From assembly GCA_963573385.1 (NCBI GenBank), contig CAUYLG010052186.1:19338-83337 (forward strand): a DNA stretch of 64,000 nt. Reading direction: 5' to 3'. The notes below the pieces were generated by a model that saw nothing but the letters and a program-made list of their open reading frames with translations, made no database searches and had not been told where the DNA came from. The position numbers and the translations under genes are program-made. Shown piece after piece: positions 1 through 13,190 of this stretch (positions are counted from its first letter, which is position 1; the number at the start of each line of letters is the position of its first letter). The DNA comes from Cacajao melanocephalus (Eukaryota; Chordata; Mammalia; Primates; Pitheciidae).

Positions 1-134
1 CTTAGTAAACATAGAGACCTGTGGCTGAAATTTACCACCGTCCTTTACTTGCTATGAGACTTGGGGAAAATCATACAACTTCTCTAGACTTTGATTTCCT
101 TGTCTGTAAGATGTGGTTAACTAATAAGTTGTTA

Positions 135-430
135 GGCTCAGCACAGTGGTTTAGGCCCATAATCCCAGCATTTTGGGAGGCTGAGGCAGAAGGATCACTT
201 GAGGCCAGGAGTTCAAGACTAGGCTGGGCAACACAGCAAGACTGTCTCTACAAAAAAAATTTTAAAAATAGCTAGGCATGGTGGTATGGGCCTGTAGTCC
301 CAGCTACTTGGGAGGCTGAGGCAGGAGTACCTCTGGAGCCCAGGAGTTTCAGACTGCGGTGAGCTGTGATTGTACCGTTGCTCTCCAGCCTGGGTAACAG
401 AGTGAGACTGTCTACAAATAAATACATCTT
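135..430 (+). repeat. Alu (AluJ-like)
   Basis: Full dimeric Alu with right-monomer end CTCCAGCCTGGGTAACAGAG and a degraded A-rich tail. Many CpG sites have decayed, which fits an old AluJ. Confidence 0.9.
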
Positions 431-2706
431 TTAAAAAATTGTTGAGAAGATTAAATTCATGTGTTTATCATAACTCATTGATACAGAGTTATGATTCTAT
501 GAGTGACATCATTGGCTTCTTATCTTAAAAGCAGACACTCCTGTTTAAGGTAACACACCGCACAAAGAAAGGCTGAAGGTTCGGGCTCACGAAAACAAGC
601 CCCAGCAATAGATTTGAGTCTAGATTCAACAAACTCCTGCCGGGTTCCTCTGACTCACACCCTGCGGGCTTGCCTTTGTCTTTCAAAATGACCTCTCTGC
701 CCACTGTTTCCCAAGTATCTGCCATGGCTATGTATTTCCCCTGTGTGATCCTGCTTCTCTGCTTTCAGCACAGGTGGCTTTTGCTATCAGGGTATTTGAA
801 GTTTTCCTTTGATGGCCCTGCAACTAAGCAACTTAATTATGGATGAGCACTCTGCCTAAATGCTTGTATCTCTCTTTCTTTTTTAGTCAAATACCCCTGG
901 CATATATCCAGAGCTTCAATGCACAAAAGCAAAGGGAAAGCTGACCCACCCACCACTGACCAACCCCCAATCCCTTCCCATCCATCTGCTGCTTGGAGCC
1001 TTTGTTAGAAGGGAAGAGGGAGGAAGAGTGAGCTAGGAGAAAAAGAAAAGGAAAAATGTGACACATTTCCATAAAATATGCAATATTTAATTTTTTTAAT
1101 TCTCAAAATGAATAATGCGTTATCAGCAATGCTACTGTATGTAAAATAATAGAGTTAACTATGTTCTGAGATTGGTCAAACCAATATTTTAATGACATTA
1201 CTATAACACTCCCATTTTTAATCACTGTATAAAACATCACCCAGGCACAACCCTTGAAAAGAAGGAAAGGAAAAACAGAGAAACCCAATAACTAAAATAT
1301 AAAGTTTCTTAGTGGTGAAAATAAAATGGGAACAGGTTTTTCTAATATATCTTTACCTTGAGAACAGAGAAATGTTAGAGGAGGTGGTTGTGTGTGTGTG
1401 TGCACGTGCACGTGTGTGTGTGTGTGTGTATGTAGAAAGAATATTCGTAGTACCTGAAGGGATATTCACAATCTAGCCTAAGAAACTAAGAAGTAGAAAC
1501 CCTAAGTAGTTCACTTGGAATCACGCAGTTGGTTACTGGTGGAGCCAGAGGTGCATTCAGATTTCCTGATTCTGAGCGTATTGCTGGGCAGAGTCACTGG
1601 CAATAAAGTCTCTGAAATGTCCAATAACTATTGCTTGCTAAGTGCTAAGCTGGTTCATTCACAGTTTGCAGGCCCATCCTCTTTGCTCGTGTTCTTAGAA
1701 TTGTTCACCCCATTGGCCTTTTTTTCCCGATGATTTCAGTATGCCCATGAAATCTCAAAAAGAAGATATAGCTTGTATCAATATGCCCCATAAGCATAAA
1801 ACACACACACACCAGTCTTGAAAGACTTGGTATAAACAAGAATGTAAAATATCTCATTAATAATTTTTCATATTGATTACATGTTGAAATGATTACATTT
1901 GGGATATATTGTATCAAGTAAAATATGCTAACACTAATTTCATCTGTTTCTTTTTATTTTTTAAAATGTGGCTAAAAGGAAATTTTAAATGATATGTATA
2001 GTTCATATTACATTTCTATTAGGCAGCCCTGACTTAGGTAATATAAAATTGTAATATAATTTGATAGTCTACCTTTTGTTCAAATCTAAGACTTGCTACA
2101 AAAGTTTCTGGCTAGGGAAAAAATGGGAATTAGTGTAAGAGATAAATGATTAAGATATATGAAACTGTGCTAATTAGTAATTGTGCTGTATTTTAGAAAA
2201 GGTATAAATTATACTACTCAATAGTTGTACTATTTTGGAAAAACAGAAATTAATGTAAGCAATCAATGGTTTAGATGTATTAACTTATACTATATATTTA
2301 AATCCTCCCCTTCTTGGGGTGGAACATACAGACCCTGACTCTCTGGTGTTCTTGAATGTAAAAATGACCAAAAGATTTACCTTCGTGTGGTTCTTCCGTC
2401 AGACTACTGCCAGAACATACTTCAGAATGGGCTAACTCACACCTTAAAGAGGAATTGTTAAGGCTAAAGTTGGAGGGGTAGCGGTCCATAGTCTTTTCGA
2501 CAATAATTGGATGATGAGAGGAAGAGAAGGCCATACATTTGCTTAAGAGTAAAGTAACTTCCTGAGAAAAATGTTCAGAAACTCGCACATTTTGTTGCTT
2601 TAGTTGTTCTCATCTAAGCCTGATTCAGACATGTCGGTGGGCACATAAAATAATCTCACAGGTGTTTTCTGCCACTACTATAAATGTAATTTGTTTTGGT
2701 TTGGTT
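431..2706. other. Intergenic, no gene seen
   Basis: Mostly unique sequence 3' of NDP. It contains a (TG)n/(GCAC) tract at 1388-1432 and a short (AC)n near 1801-1812. Open frames are short and unrecognisable. Confidence 0.7.
1388..1432 (+). repeat. (TG)n microsatellite with GCACGTGCACG core
   Basis: Alternating purine-pyrimidine tract of about 45 bp interrupted by a palindromic GTGCACGTGCAC core. Such runs can adopt Z-DNA. Confidence 0.9.
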
Positions 2707-3010
2707 TTTTTGTTTGTTTGTTTGTTGAGACAGAGTCTTGCTCCGTTACTTAGACTGGGGTGCAGTGATGCAATCTTGGCTCACTACATCCTCCGCCTCC
2801 TGGGTTCAAGTGATGCTCTCCTGCCTCAGTCACTTGAGTAGCTGATATTACAGGTGCACACCACCATACCTGGCTGATTTTTGTGTTTTTAGTAGGGACA
2901 GGGTTTCATTGTGTTGGCCAGGTTAGTCTTGCACTCTTGACCTCAAGTGATCCTCCCACCTCAGCCTCCCAAAGTGTTGAGATTACAGGTGTGAGCCACT
3001 GCACCCGGCC
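2707..3010 (-). repeat. Alu, minus strand
   Basis: Starts with a (GTTT)n tail complement and ends CTGCACCCGGCC, the reverse complement of the Alu head. Full length and moderately diverged. Confidence 0.92.
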
Positions 3011-3267
3011 CATAATTTGAAGGAAGAATACAGAAGCTAAAAATTAAGCCGTGAAATAACAACCAGCTCTAATTTTTTTGTATGAATTTAGTGCTATAAC
3101 CTTCAAAACTGAAAACTCTTTACTGTAGAGTAATATAACAAGGAATGTCAAGAATGCATAATTTTTGCTGGGAAAAAAATGGGGAGGGAGTTGTGGTCAG
3201 AATAACATTCACCTTAGCCAAAGCTGTATTTGACAAGTTACAGCTTGGTCTAACTATGACTCCATAA

Positions 3268-3530
3268 TGACAATGGCAGCTAATACTCATGAGTGCTTAC
3301 CAGGTTCCAGGGCATGGCTCTATTTCTCTATGCATCATGTGTTAACTCATTTAATCCTCAAAATGGTACCATGAAGTAAAGTATATACGTATTGTTCATT
3401 TCCTTGCAGAATCTGAGGCACACAGAGGCCAAATAACTTGCTCAAATTCACATGGTTAATAAACAGCAGAGCCGGAGCCTGTAAACTCTGGCAGTCTAGC
3501 TCCAGAGTTCATGCTCTTTTCAATGAAGAC
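3268..3530 (+). repeat. MIR element
   Basis: Recognisable MIR order: GCAGCTAATACTCATGAGTG, then TTAACTCATTTAATCCTCA, CTGAGGCACACAGAGG, and a CAGTCTAGCTCCAGAG end. Confidence 0.85.
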
Positions 3531-4199
3531 GACTAAGAATTGGCGGGTAATAGTGGATAAAGAGAAATTCACAATGTGTTGGTTTCAACAACAGTAAAGA
3601 ATAGTTTTGGGTGGTCCATGGAAAACTGTCATGCAAAAAAACATTACAAACAATATTGGCCAGTGGGGTGAACATTGGTTAGGAAGTCAGGAGACAAAGG
3701 ATCATAAACCTCTATAAAGTGAGATAGTTGGACTACATGCCTTCCACGTTCCTTCTCAAAGCAGCGATTTTGTTAGTGCTGTGGTTTCCTGTGGCTTCTT
3801 CCAACAATGGTTACCTAAAGAGATGAATTGCAAACAGAGCTGTGAAACCTAATAAGGGAAAGAGAAGGAGACTGTCCCAGTGCGAAAGGGGAAATAATTT
3901 GATATATTAGGATTACAGGAAAAAAAAAAAACCCACAGTGCTAGAGCAGACCAAAGATTGAAGAGAACACATTGTTAAGAATTTAGTTATTTAAAATCAC
4001 AGCAGGGTTTATAATGTCAGATCTTACAAGGATAAAGCTTGCCTCCTTAAATTTATCTCTAGAGCATATATGCATGCACAGATATTTTATCTACACTTTG
4101 TAAGGATGATGGCAGTATTAGTTTTGGTGATCATTTTGATGATAATGAAGAACTCTGGGATTTTTTTTTAAAAGCCAGAGTGATTAAGAACCATAAGCA

Positions 4200-4322
4200 C
4201 TTATTCATATCATCTGCCAAGTGGGGGTAATATTAACCTCAAGGGCTTTGGGGAAGATTAAATGAGAGAAAGCAGGGAAAAGGGTAAACACAATGTCTGC
4301 TCCAGTATATGCTATTAATCAA
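4200..4322 (+). repeat. MIR 3' part
   Basis: CATCTGCCAAGTGGGGGTAA followed by GAAGATTAAATGAGAG matches the 3' half of MIR. Confidence 0.65.
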
Positions 4323-4350
4323 GGGTAGCAGTGATGATAGAGGTTTTTGG

Positions 4351-4480
4351 GTTTTGTTTTGTTTTGTTTTGTTTTTAGAGACTTGCTATTTTGCCCAGGC
4401 TGGCCTTGAACTCACGGACTCAAGCTATCCTCCCACCTCAGCCTCCTAGGTAGCTGGGACTATAGCACCACACCCAACCT
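4351..4480 (-). repeat. Truncated Alu monomer, minus strand
   Basis: (GTTTT)n then TTTTTAGAGACTTGCTATTT and a right-monomer-like end. The central gene-box region is deleted between CCCAGGCTGG and CCTTGAACTC. Confidence 0.8.
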
Positions 4481-5251
4481 CTGACAGAGTTTTTTAACTC
4501 ATATGCATAGCTTTGTTTCACATACAATTTTGAACATATTTATTTTCTTCAGAAATTCATATTAGTTTATAAAGTTCTGTTGGGTCAGACCCTGTATTAC
4601 TTTATGTCAACAAACTCCTACATTCTGGGATCATAGTTTGCTAATAAGAATTAACAGATACCTACACAATATGGTTTGGTGATCCTTTTCTTTGTCCACG
4701 TGCTTTAGAAAAAAGAAAAAGACGGTTTTTGGAATAAGCAAGAAAACATAGACTTTGAGGTCAGAAAATGACCTCAGGTTTCTTTTCTGTGAAACTTTTG
4801 TCATAATTAACTTATTCCATAAAGATATAGAATCTTTTGAGAACCAAGTGAGATACTATCTGTGGAAGTGCTGTAGAAATGCTAACGTTATTATTAAAAG
4901 TCATATGACTTTATGTTAAAATGGTTGCTTTAAAACTAAGAACACCAGATTATTTCTTTGTAGATTATCTCTATATGTCATTAGTGCACTTATTATAGTC
5001 ATCTCTCTCTCTCAGTCTGTGCACATATTAAAAGCAAGAATATGACTTTTTGTTCTCAATATCTCCAGTATTTAGTATTCTAGCTGACACATAGGAGGCA
5101 CTGTCATGTATTCTTAAGCAGCATTTAAAGGAAGCAGAAACATTGATTTAAACCCTTAAATATTATAAGCCACACAATGAGACTAGATGCCTTAGATCCA
5201 AAACTAATGAATTTCTTTCCTTTTACAGACCAGTAAATATGTAGAAGTTAC
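4481..5251. other. Intergenic, nothing recognised
   Basis: AT-rich unique sequence without a convincing frame or repeat. Confidence 0.5.
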
Positions 5252-5640
5252 TGTTGCAGGCTTGGTTCTCAAGAGTCAGACACTGAGCTAAAGTCTGTGG
5301 TGCAGGATGTTTATTAGGGATCAGCACCCATAGAAGACAAGTGGAGAAGCAAGCTTAGGTAGAAAGAGGAGTGCTCATAAGAGTTGTCCTTCACTGGGCC
5401 AAGATAGCCAGGCCTTTATACCCTGGCCTTTGTCAGTCACTGGATATGAGACATTCTGGAAGAGCATGTTCTTGGGCAAGGTGACTCTCTGCAGCTGAGG
5501 CTGTTCCTGAAGGGGTTGACAGCTGAGGCAACAAACGCTCTTTTGAATGGAGATCTGGCTGGTATATCTCTATGTTTCCCACAGTGATCAAATTTAAAAT
5601 GTGCCCCGCATGAGAAGATGACATTGATATTTAGGGCACA
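5252..5640 (-). repeat. LTR-like element, minus strand (family uncertain)
   Basis: Read on the minus strand the segment ends with an AATAAA-type signal (CTAATAAACATCC) about 55 nt before a CAACA terminus, the layout of an R-U5 LTR end. I cannot name the family. Confidence 0.4.
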
Positions 5641-8297
5641 GGATGACTTTAATCAATGAGACATTTCAAATTACGTTTATAATTGAATAAAAGAGAAGGC
5701 CTATGCTCTCATAGATTTATGGTAGAATATACCAAAAATTAACGTAGTGAAGACTTACAGAAAAACAAAAGGCTCTAACATTGATTTGCTGGCATGCGAT
5801 GTCAATTTCTCATGAAATACTGTCCTTCAGCAGGTGTTGCTGAGTACCTTTCTGTGCATTGAAACAGGCATCACTAAGCAAAGAGCTCCTCGCAGGGTGT
5901 AATGATACAGCAATGGAAAGAACTCTTCCCAGATTCAAGTCTCTCCACTGTTCTAGCTCCTGAAGAGAACAGATGTGTCTGTCTACCAGGAGTTGCCTGT
6001 ACCCTAGAGTCATGATGAGTGCAGCATCAGCAGGATATGGCTTCCCTTTCTGATCTAAGCCTTCTCACCCCTACCTCTCAGCCCCAACACATTTCGTGTT
6101 TCATCTTGGGCGACTCTCTTGCTCAAGTGTGTATGTTTCAATGGTGCCCAAAGAAGTGAACAAAAAGCAAACCCACACTTTAATTTATTCAAGGTCACAA
6201 TGAAGAAATTAACTTACTCAGTTTCCCAGTGTATGCAACCTGCTCTACCTAACACAAAATAATGTGTTGGATAGATTAGCAAACACAGGAGTTTAGAAGA
6301 AAATCTACCACTATTTCCTCAGGAGCTAGAAAGGTTCATTTGTCCTTCATTTTGAGCTTCTGGGGATAGTTCAGGAGCTTATATGTATTAAGATTTAAGG
6401 GATTGGTCTGTAAGGCTGGGATCTTAAGAAAAATCAATTAAGTTCATAAACCTCTCTATATTTCACTGGAGTATTAACTCATTATTATTAAATGCTTAAA
6501 AATGATGAGGGTGAGATCAGTTTATGACAGGAGGCTTGGCCTCCACCATTATAGATTATTAGACAGATTTCTAAGATGTAAGCTACTAAAATTATAACAT
6601 ATTTTAATTTTTTCATGCATAGTAAATGGAGAAGCAAATGAACATTTCTTAGGCTCTCCAGGAGTCATGTTTTTAACTGATCAATGTTTTCATTTGGTTC
6701 TCTCTCAATCCTTAGGGGTAGACACCAACATAAAGCTAAATATGTTTAATTTTTAAAAGATAGAAAAAAAATTCTGTAGTAACTTATTATCCAATAATGT
6801 CTGGACTGTCTCAGTTCCCAGGACTATTTTTAGGTCTTTAGGGAAAATATAACTATTTTTCCCCTTTCTCAGCCTTGTTATTCCCCAATTAAACTTTACC
6901 CTATCTTGCCACACCCTAAGATCCTGAAAGGAGCCAGAGTCCTTTCCCTGGAGGCAGGAAGAAAATCAAAGCAGTCAGGGTTGTGAGGAGCAGGAAGCAT
7001 GGGTTCGAGTTCCAAATCCAAGATTGTCTGTGACTTTCAGCCAGTCCCTGCATTTCTACAAGCCTCCATTTGCTCATACATTTAAGGAGAGAATAAGATG
7101 TATGTTTTTTAATAGTCTTTCCAATGCCACTGTCCTATGATCCTCCAATGCTCCAAGGATATTCTGCTAATTTCCACGGGGGAAACTTAGACAATAGACC
7201 ATGTAATGGGATTTGAAGGGACTATCTTCTATGGCTTCCAGAGAATTTGGAAAATATGAGTCATATAACTGCCCCCTGTAGTCCCAAATTGGTAGAAAGG
7301 AAATAAAGACTAGAGTATATATTATAGGTTCTCAAAGAAAATTGAGTTTTTAAAGCCCAGAAAATGCTTTTTAAGTCTGGAAGTATTATTTTTCACTTTT
7401 TGATTAGCAACAGGAAAAAACAGTCGTAAATGTGACCAACAGTTAATACTTTCATTATCAGGTAAAAATTATAACCATTTAACTTTCAGTATTAAATTTC
7501 ATTCCTTTTATGACAAAGTTCTTCATGTAATGGTCTAAATTACCATTTCATATTTGCCTTCAGAATGAGGAGAACGTCCAATTTAGTGGACTGGCTGGCT
7601 GTGTCACCACGAAGGTTAAGATCAAGGTCAAGATTTAATAGCATTAGTTTCATTCTGTTTCAAAGCCATGAATACAAATTTAACCCCGCCGGCTTTCTTA
7701 AGAATGTGTGAAAGCTGTGCCAAAGAGTGTTCAAAACCATTATCTCTACTGGAAAAGTAATTCACAGGTTGGCTGTACTAGCAGTGGGGGAGTTAATATC
7801 ATCTCTGGTTAACCAGGACAAGGTTGCCCTGGAAATTGAATTGCCAAGTCTGGGTTTGTATTGAGATGCCTAAGCTGGACATAGCCCTGAGTGTTCTTGT
7901 AATGCTCAATAATATCATTGGATCCTGAGCACTGGACAGTCAAAGCACAGAAACGTTGTGAACTATTTGTCCTTCTGCTGGCTCTTCCAACTTCACTTGT
8001 GGGTATTTATTTTCTTCTGAGAAAAGTGAACAGAATAAAAAGGTGGGGAATCCTCTGTTTCATTCCATAGCTTCTAAGGAAGCCAAAATCCATTAAATTT
8101 TGTGTTTATTCAATGGGCTAAAATCTAAAACTTACAGTCAAATTTAATAAGCTCCCAACACCTTGGTACATTAATTTCAAGAAATTCTCCCACCATGCAT
8201 ACTGGAACCCCATTTCTCTCTATTTTTTGGACCCTTTTCCCACACCATAGGAGATGCTCATGTATCAAGTAGGAAAAAAATACTTATACAGTCAAAA
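5641..8297. other. Region directly 3' of NDP, no gene
   Basis: Largely unique sequence. It contains a probable MIR 3' part (about 6990-7110) and a CTCF-like core TGCCCCCTGTAG at 7270-7281. No exon or open frame of interest was found. Confidence 0.6.
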
Positions 8298-9329
8298 TTT
8301 TGAAGATACCCTCTTTTTATTTCAAAACATGGGAACAACTCAAAATTTGAGACTCCAGGACAAAAACACGTTTGAACCAAATGTTCAGAAGACAAGCCAG
8401 GCCACCATTTTGGCAACATGTTTCACATGGACAAGTGGATATTAGAGAATGATGCCCGCAACACGGCTAAAGCTATAACACACCCACAAATAGATTCATA
8501 CTTGGTTGTCTAATTTGCATGCATGAGTATGGTGCATTCTCCATGCCACTAGTACATATATGCCTTTTCCAGAGTCAGTGCAGGATCCGTATTTGTGCAA
8601 GTCTTTAAAAGTCTGCTCACTTACAAAATTTTACCATAATTTATATATCTGAGACAGCCTTCCTGTGACAAATCCTTTATGCCGCTTTTACTTCTGAAAA
8701 GTCATTTCTGAATAATAATTATAGCTGTCAAGAGTTCCAGGATCACATAAAAGAATCTGTTTGTTAGTTATTTAATGTCAGTTCTCTGGCTGTGAGTAAA
8801 CCTAGCTAAACATATCCACATGCTTGCTGTCTGCAATTTGAAATTGGTAACCTTTAGCAGCAATGGCAACCTCAGATCAAAATGACAAGGTTAAAAAAAA
8901 AAAACATCAACAATAACAGAAGATGTCCAAGAAAGAGCTGGGCTTTCCTACTTTCCAAAGTAAATTCTTCCCCAATATGCACCAAACACTGACAGCCTGA
9001 CACGCTTGTGTATGAGGGCCCACTTTTTCCCACTAATGCTGAATTGTTGGAAATCCAAACAGCACTGAGAGCCAAGGGGGAAAATGCCTGAATCTGAAAA
9101 GGAACCAAAAGAAATTGTACCAGAGAAAAGAGATGGGAACTGCAAAGAAGTTCCCAGAGTATCTCTCTCTGTCAACAAGCATGCGGAGTCTTTATGACTA
9201 GACTATGCAGAGTCCCGGGAGAATTGTTGCATCCTTTTCTGCCTTAACTCTTTTCTTGCCAGTCATTCCCTGGCTGGTTGAACTGCCTGTACAGTTGTCC
9301 CATTCAGAAGCCACACACAGCAGCAGGCC
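8298..9329 (-). other. NDP: NDP 3' untranslated region
   Basis: About 1.03 kb of non-coding exon 3 between the TGA and the predicted cleavage site. It is unique sequence with no Alu or L1 insertion, in contrast to the intron beside it, which fits a retained transcript end. It carries a run of 12 A on the plus strand (8893-8904, U12 in the message) and an octamer-like ATTTGCAT near 8513. The several open frames here (for example 8872-9108) are chance; none resembles a protein. The exact 3' end is inferred from the poly(A) signal only. Confidence 0.85.
8316..8321 (-). terminator. NDP: NDP poly(A) signal AATAAA
   Basis: The plus strand reads TTTATT, that is AATAAA on the NDP strand, about 1,010 nt after the stop codon. 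Cleavage would fall near 8,295-8,305. A further AATAAA on the minus strand lies at 8105-8110 and could act as a downstream alternative. I prefer the first because it gives a message of the length expected for NDP. Confidence 0.75.
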
Positions 9330-9638
<309 letters not shown>

Positions 9639-9667
9639 TCACACTCCTTGCCAATTCCTGCTAGATT

Positions 9668-10322
9668 AGACCAGTGGCTCAATGCATGTTGCATTTTTTT
9701 TACTGTACTTGAAGTTCTGGGGCACATGTGCAGATCTTGCAGGATAGTTGCATAGGTACACACATGCCATGGTGGTTTGCTGAATCCATCCCCTCGTCAC
9801 CTACATCAGCCATTTCTCCCAGTGTTATCCCTCCCCAACCTCCCCACCCCCCGCTGTCCTTCCCCTAGCTCCCCACGCCCCCCAACATACCCCTGTGTGT
9901 GATGTTCCCCTCCCTGTGTCATTGTGTTCTCATTGTTCAACACCCGCCTATAAGTGAGAACATGCGGTGTTTGGTTTTCTGTTCTTGTGTCAGTTTGCCA
10001 AGAATGATAGTTTCCAGCTTTATCTATGTCCCTACAAAGGACACAAACTCGTCGTTTTCTATGGCTACATAGTATTCCATGGTGTATATGTGCCACATTT
10101 TCTTTGTCCAGTCTATCATTGATGGGCATTTGGGTTGGTTTCAGGTCTTTGCTATTGTAAACAGTGCTGCAATGAACATTCGTGTGCATGTTTTTTTAAA
10201 GTCAACACCCAGGCTCCATTCAGACCGATTGAAATAAAATTTTGGGTGATAAGGCCCAGGATTTCATGGTTTTCAAAGCTTCTTAGGTGATTTCTAAGCG
10301 CCCTCAGGGTTTAGAACCACTG
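9668..10322 (+). mobile_element. MER5-type hAT element split by an L1
   Basis: CCAGTGGCTCAATGCATGTTGCA at about 9671 matches a MER5-like 5' end. After the L1 the sequence resumes as a MER5 3' end with GATAAGGCCCAGG, TTCTTAGGTGATT and a TTTAGAACCACTGAATG terminus. The inserted L1 occupies 9690-10196. Confidence 0.6.
9690..10196 (-). mobile_element. L1 3' end (older L1P type), minus strand
   Basis: The reverse complement runs from the ORF2 C-terminal region (TATACACCATGGAATACTATG type) through the 3'UTR with its G-rich run to a short tail. The ORF2 reading is broken by frameshifts. The 127-aa open frame at 9806-10189 switches frame out of the ORF2 C-terminus and is not an intact product. Confidence 0.88.
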
Positions 10323-11151
10323 AATGAGGCCCATCATTGTGATGTGCAAATAAAAATCAAAGAACAAAAGAAATTTCTCCTGACAGTGGTCTACCACTGG
10401 CCAAATGCATTGCAATTCTACCAGTAGCAAAATGCAGAAAGTCAATTCAAATTGAAATCAACAAGTAAATTAACATGCCTACCAAAAAAAAAATTGATTT
10501 GTGCAGGAAATAGCTAAGGAACAGGAATATAGTATCTGAAGAAGAAAATAGAATAGCCTGGGTGATGCTTGGGAAGAAATATTCTGGAAGCTGCAATTTG
10601 GAACAAGAGAATGAAGTAGAGACAGGGCACGTTTGGGGCCCTGGAATCCTACTTCTGGGTTTATAAACTTTGTATACAAGGAAGGAGACTGGGATTTGTG
10701 TAATTTCATCTGCATCTTCAGAGTCGTTTGGAGCAAATATTAGGATGTACCCATTCTGACCATCTCTATTTCCACAGATTGAGCTGGAATAACAGAGGCT
10801 ATGTGTTCTTTATAGTAGCTCTTAGCCTGGCTTTAGCAAACAGATACCTTAAGAATCCGATGAAAACTACAAAAGTTATCCCCAGAAAAATGTACATAAG
10901 CACACACACAATTCACATTCAGCTTAACAGGACGGACAAGAGGATCATTTATGTATCCCATACATAAATCCTGGTATCCTGAGAGTGGAAGTCATGGGTG
11001 GGTAAGGTGGGGCAGCTTGACTCATTAAGTTACATAATCCTAATATCAAGGTAGGAAGGGGAGTGGAGAACCTGAGATTATTGGTCCATGGTTATGTAAG
11101 AGGTTTTGCTTGTGGAATTTCATGTTAAGTGATGGAGAAAAAATTCCCCTG

Positions 11152-11438
11152 GGCCATGTGTATTATCTCATGCCTGTAATCCCAACACTTTGGAGCCCAA
11201 GGCAGGAAGATCACTTGAGCCCAGGAGTCTGAGACCAACCTGGGCAACATAGCAAGAATGTGTCTTTACAAAAAAATTAAAAGTTAGCCAGGCATGATGA
11301 TGTGAACCTATAGTCCCATCTACTTTGGAGGCTGAGGCAGGAGGATCTCCTGAGCCAAGGAATTAGAGGCTGCAAGCCATTACACTCCAGCATGGGTGAC
11401 ACAGCAAGGCCATGTCTCAAAAGAAAAGAAAGGAAAAC
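11152..11438 (+). repeat. Alu (AluJ-like)
   Basis: Dimeric Alu, diverged, with a GAAAAGAAAGGAAAA tail. Confidence 0.9.
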
Positions 11439-11970
11439 TTTGTTCTATAATTCCAGAACAAACAGCAAGATCATAACAAGTGAAACTGTTCAAATGAAAG
11501 ATTAAAAGATACATATGTATGCATAAAACCTTTTGACATTTACCTTACAATATTGTAGGAATGATCAGTTATTATTAAAGACTCAACAGCTATTATCTCT
11601 GACACCATCCTGTAGGGCAGAATTAAACACCCAAGGTTTAAAGGAAGAAAATGGCCAGTCCATCTTTCCAAAAGGGAGGAAAGATGAATTCTGGTAATTA
11701 TAGATTATTGGCATAGTTATCTGAGAATATGCTGGGGCTAAATCCAACAATCACTTAGCAACCATCAAGGCAATATGAGATACTAGAAAAAAAAACAGCA
11801 GGGCTTAGGGAAGAATCAGTTGGACTAGTCCAGTGAATTTATCTTCTCTGGAAGATCACAGAGACAGAGAGAAAATCGCGACTGTAAACTGTTTTTGATT
11901 TTATTAAAGTTTTTGATTCTATCCTACCTGCTCTTCCTATTGACAGGCAAAATAAACTATCAGAAATTGT

Positions 11971-12150
11971 TCTGTTTGTTTGTTTTGTTTTTAAAGACAG
12001 AGTCTTGCTATGTTGCCCAGGCTGCAGTGCAGTGGTTATTCACAGGCATGATCATAGCACACTATAGCCTTAAACTCCTAGGCTCAAGGGGTCTTCCTGC
12101 CTCAGCCTCCTGAGTAGCTGGGATTACAGGCATGCACCACTGTGCCTGGC
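11971..12150 (-). repeat. Partial Alu, minus strand
   Basis: (GTTT)n, then GACAGAGTCTTGCTATGTTG, ending at CACTGTGCCTGGC. About one monomer plus linker, old. Confidence 0.85.
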
Positions 12151-12790
12151 TCTGAAATGAGTTTTGAGAGGTTATGCCATAGGTCAGTAGCACACAGGCC
12201 AGTCCCTAGTTCCCACCCCCATTTCTCTAATGACAGAGAGAGAGTCCAAGATCTTCCCTAGTCTGTTCTCCCGCCATCTGCCTGTGTGTGGGAAGAGCTG
12301 CTTGACACCTCACCTTGGAGTAGTGTTACATTTGCTAATCTCTGATCTAGATCATCTATTAGGTCCGTTAAGCAGTTATTCAAAGAGTCACCCTCCATAA
12401 TGGAATCTTTAGAGGTGCAGTTTCAGTCTGGGTGGACAAAGTAAATCCGTGCCAACAAACTTAATTCAAAATGGCCAATAATGATATGGGGCATGGTATC
12501 CAAATGATATACATACAGGTGAACCAAACGTAAACCTAACTGACCGGGCCATTAGCACTGTACATAAAATGACCAAGTCAACAGTGCAGGGCCATTTGTA
12601 AATGAGTTAATCTGACTGCAATTTCACTAAAAGTTTTCAGGATGTCCAGCTCCACCCCCAGCCTACTCTGAAGGACAAGAACCCCAGGCACTGAAGGACG
12701 TGGGGCCACCTCCAAGGAGCTGGACCCCTCTTCCTCAGGAGCTGGACTTTTATGCAAGAAGAATGCACACTTATGTACAAGAAATGCCTT

Positions 12791-12849
12791 CAGAATAAAA
12801 TCCAGAATAAAATCCAAAATGTTTAAAGTTCAGAATAAAATCCAAAATC
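12791..12849 (+). repeat. Short imperfect tandem of AGAATAAAATCC
   Basis: The unit AGAATAAAATCC occurs three times (12792, 12804 and 12832); the last two extend to AGAATAAAATCCAAAAT. Confidence 0.85.
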
Positions 12850-12949
12850 TTGAAGAGGAGTCAAGGCCCTTGATGACTGAGGTTTCACATGTATTTCCAG
12901 TCTTACTTACAACTGTTCTTATCACTCTTCTACCCGCTCCCTACTCCAA

Positions 12950-13115
12950 TCAAACTTTACTTAGGGGTCCAAGAAAGTGCCCTGAATTCTCCTGCCTCTT
13001 GCCTTTGCTTATGTCTTCTGTCTCCCAAGAATGTCCTTTCCACTTTGCTCTGCCTAATAAAATCCCACCTATCTATCCTCTGTAGCCAAACGCAAATGTC
13101 CCTTCCTGGAAGCAA
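12950..13115 (+). repeat. L2 3' end
   Basis: GCCTTTGCTTATG, then CTCCCAAGAATGTCC and CAAATGTCCCTTCCTGG, in L2 order. Confidence 0.6.
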
Positions 13116-13153
13116 AGACTACGAAGCAATTATTGGACCCTCGGTGTTCTCAA

Positions 13154-13157
<4 letters not shown>

Positions 13158-13187
<30 letters not shown>
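13158..13187 (+). repeat. (CA)n microsatellite
   Basis: Pure CA run of about 30 bp in NDP intron 2, likely polymorphic. Confidence 0.95.
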
Positions 13188-13190
<3 letters not shown>

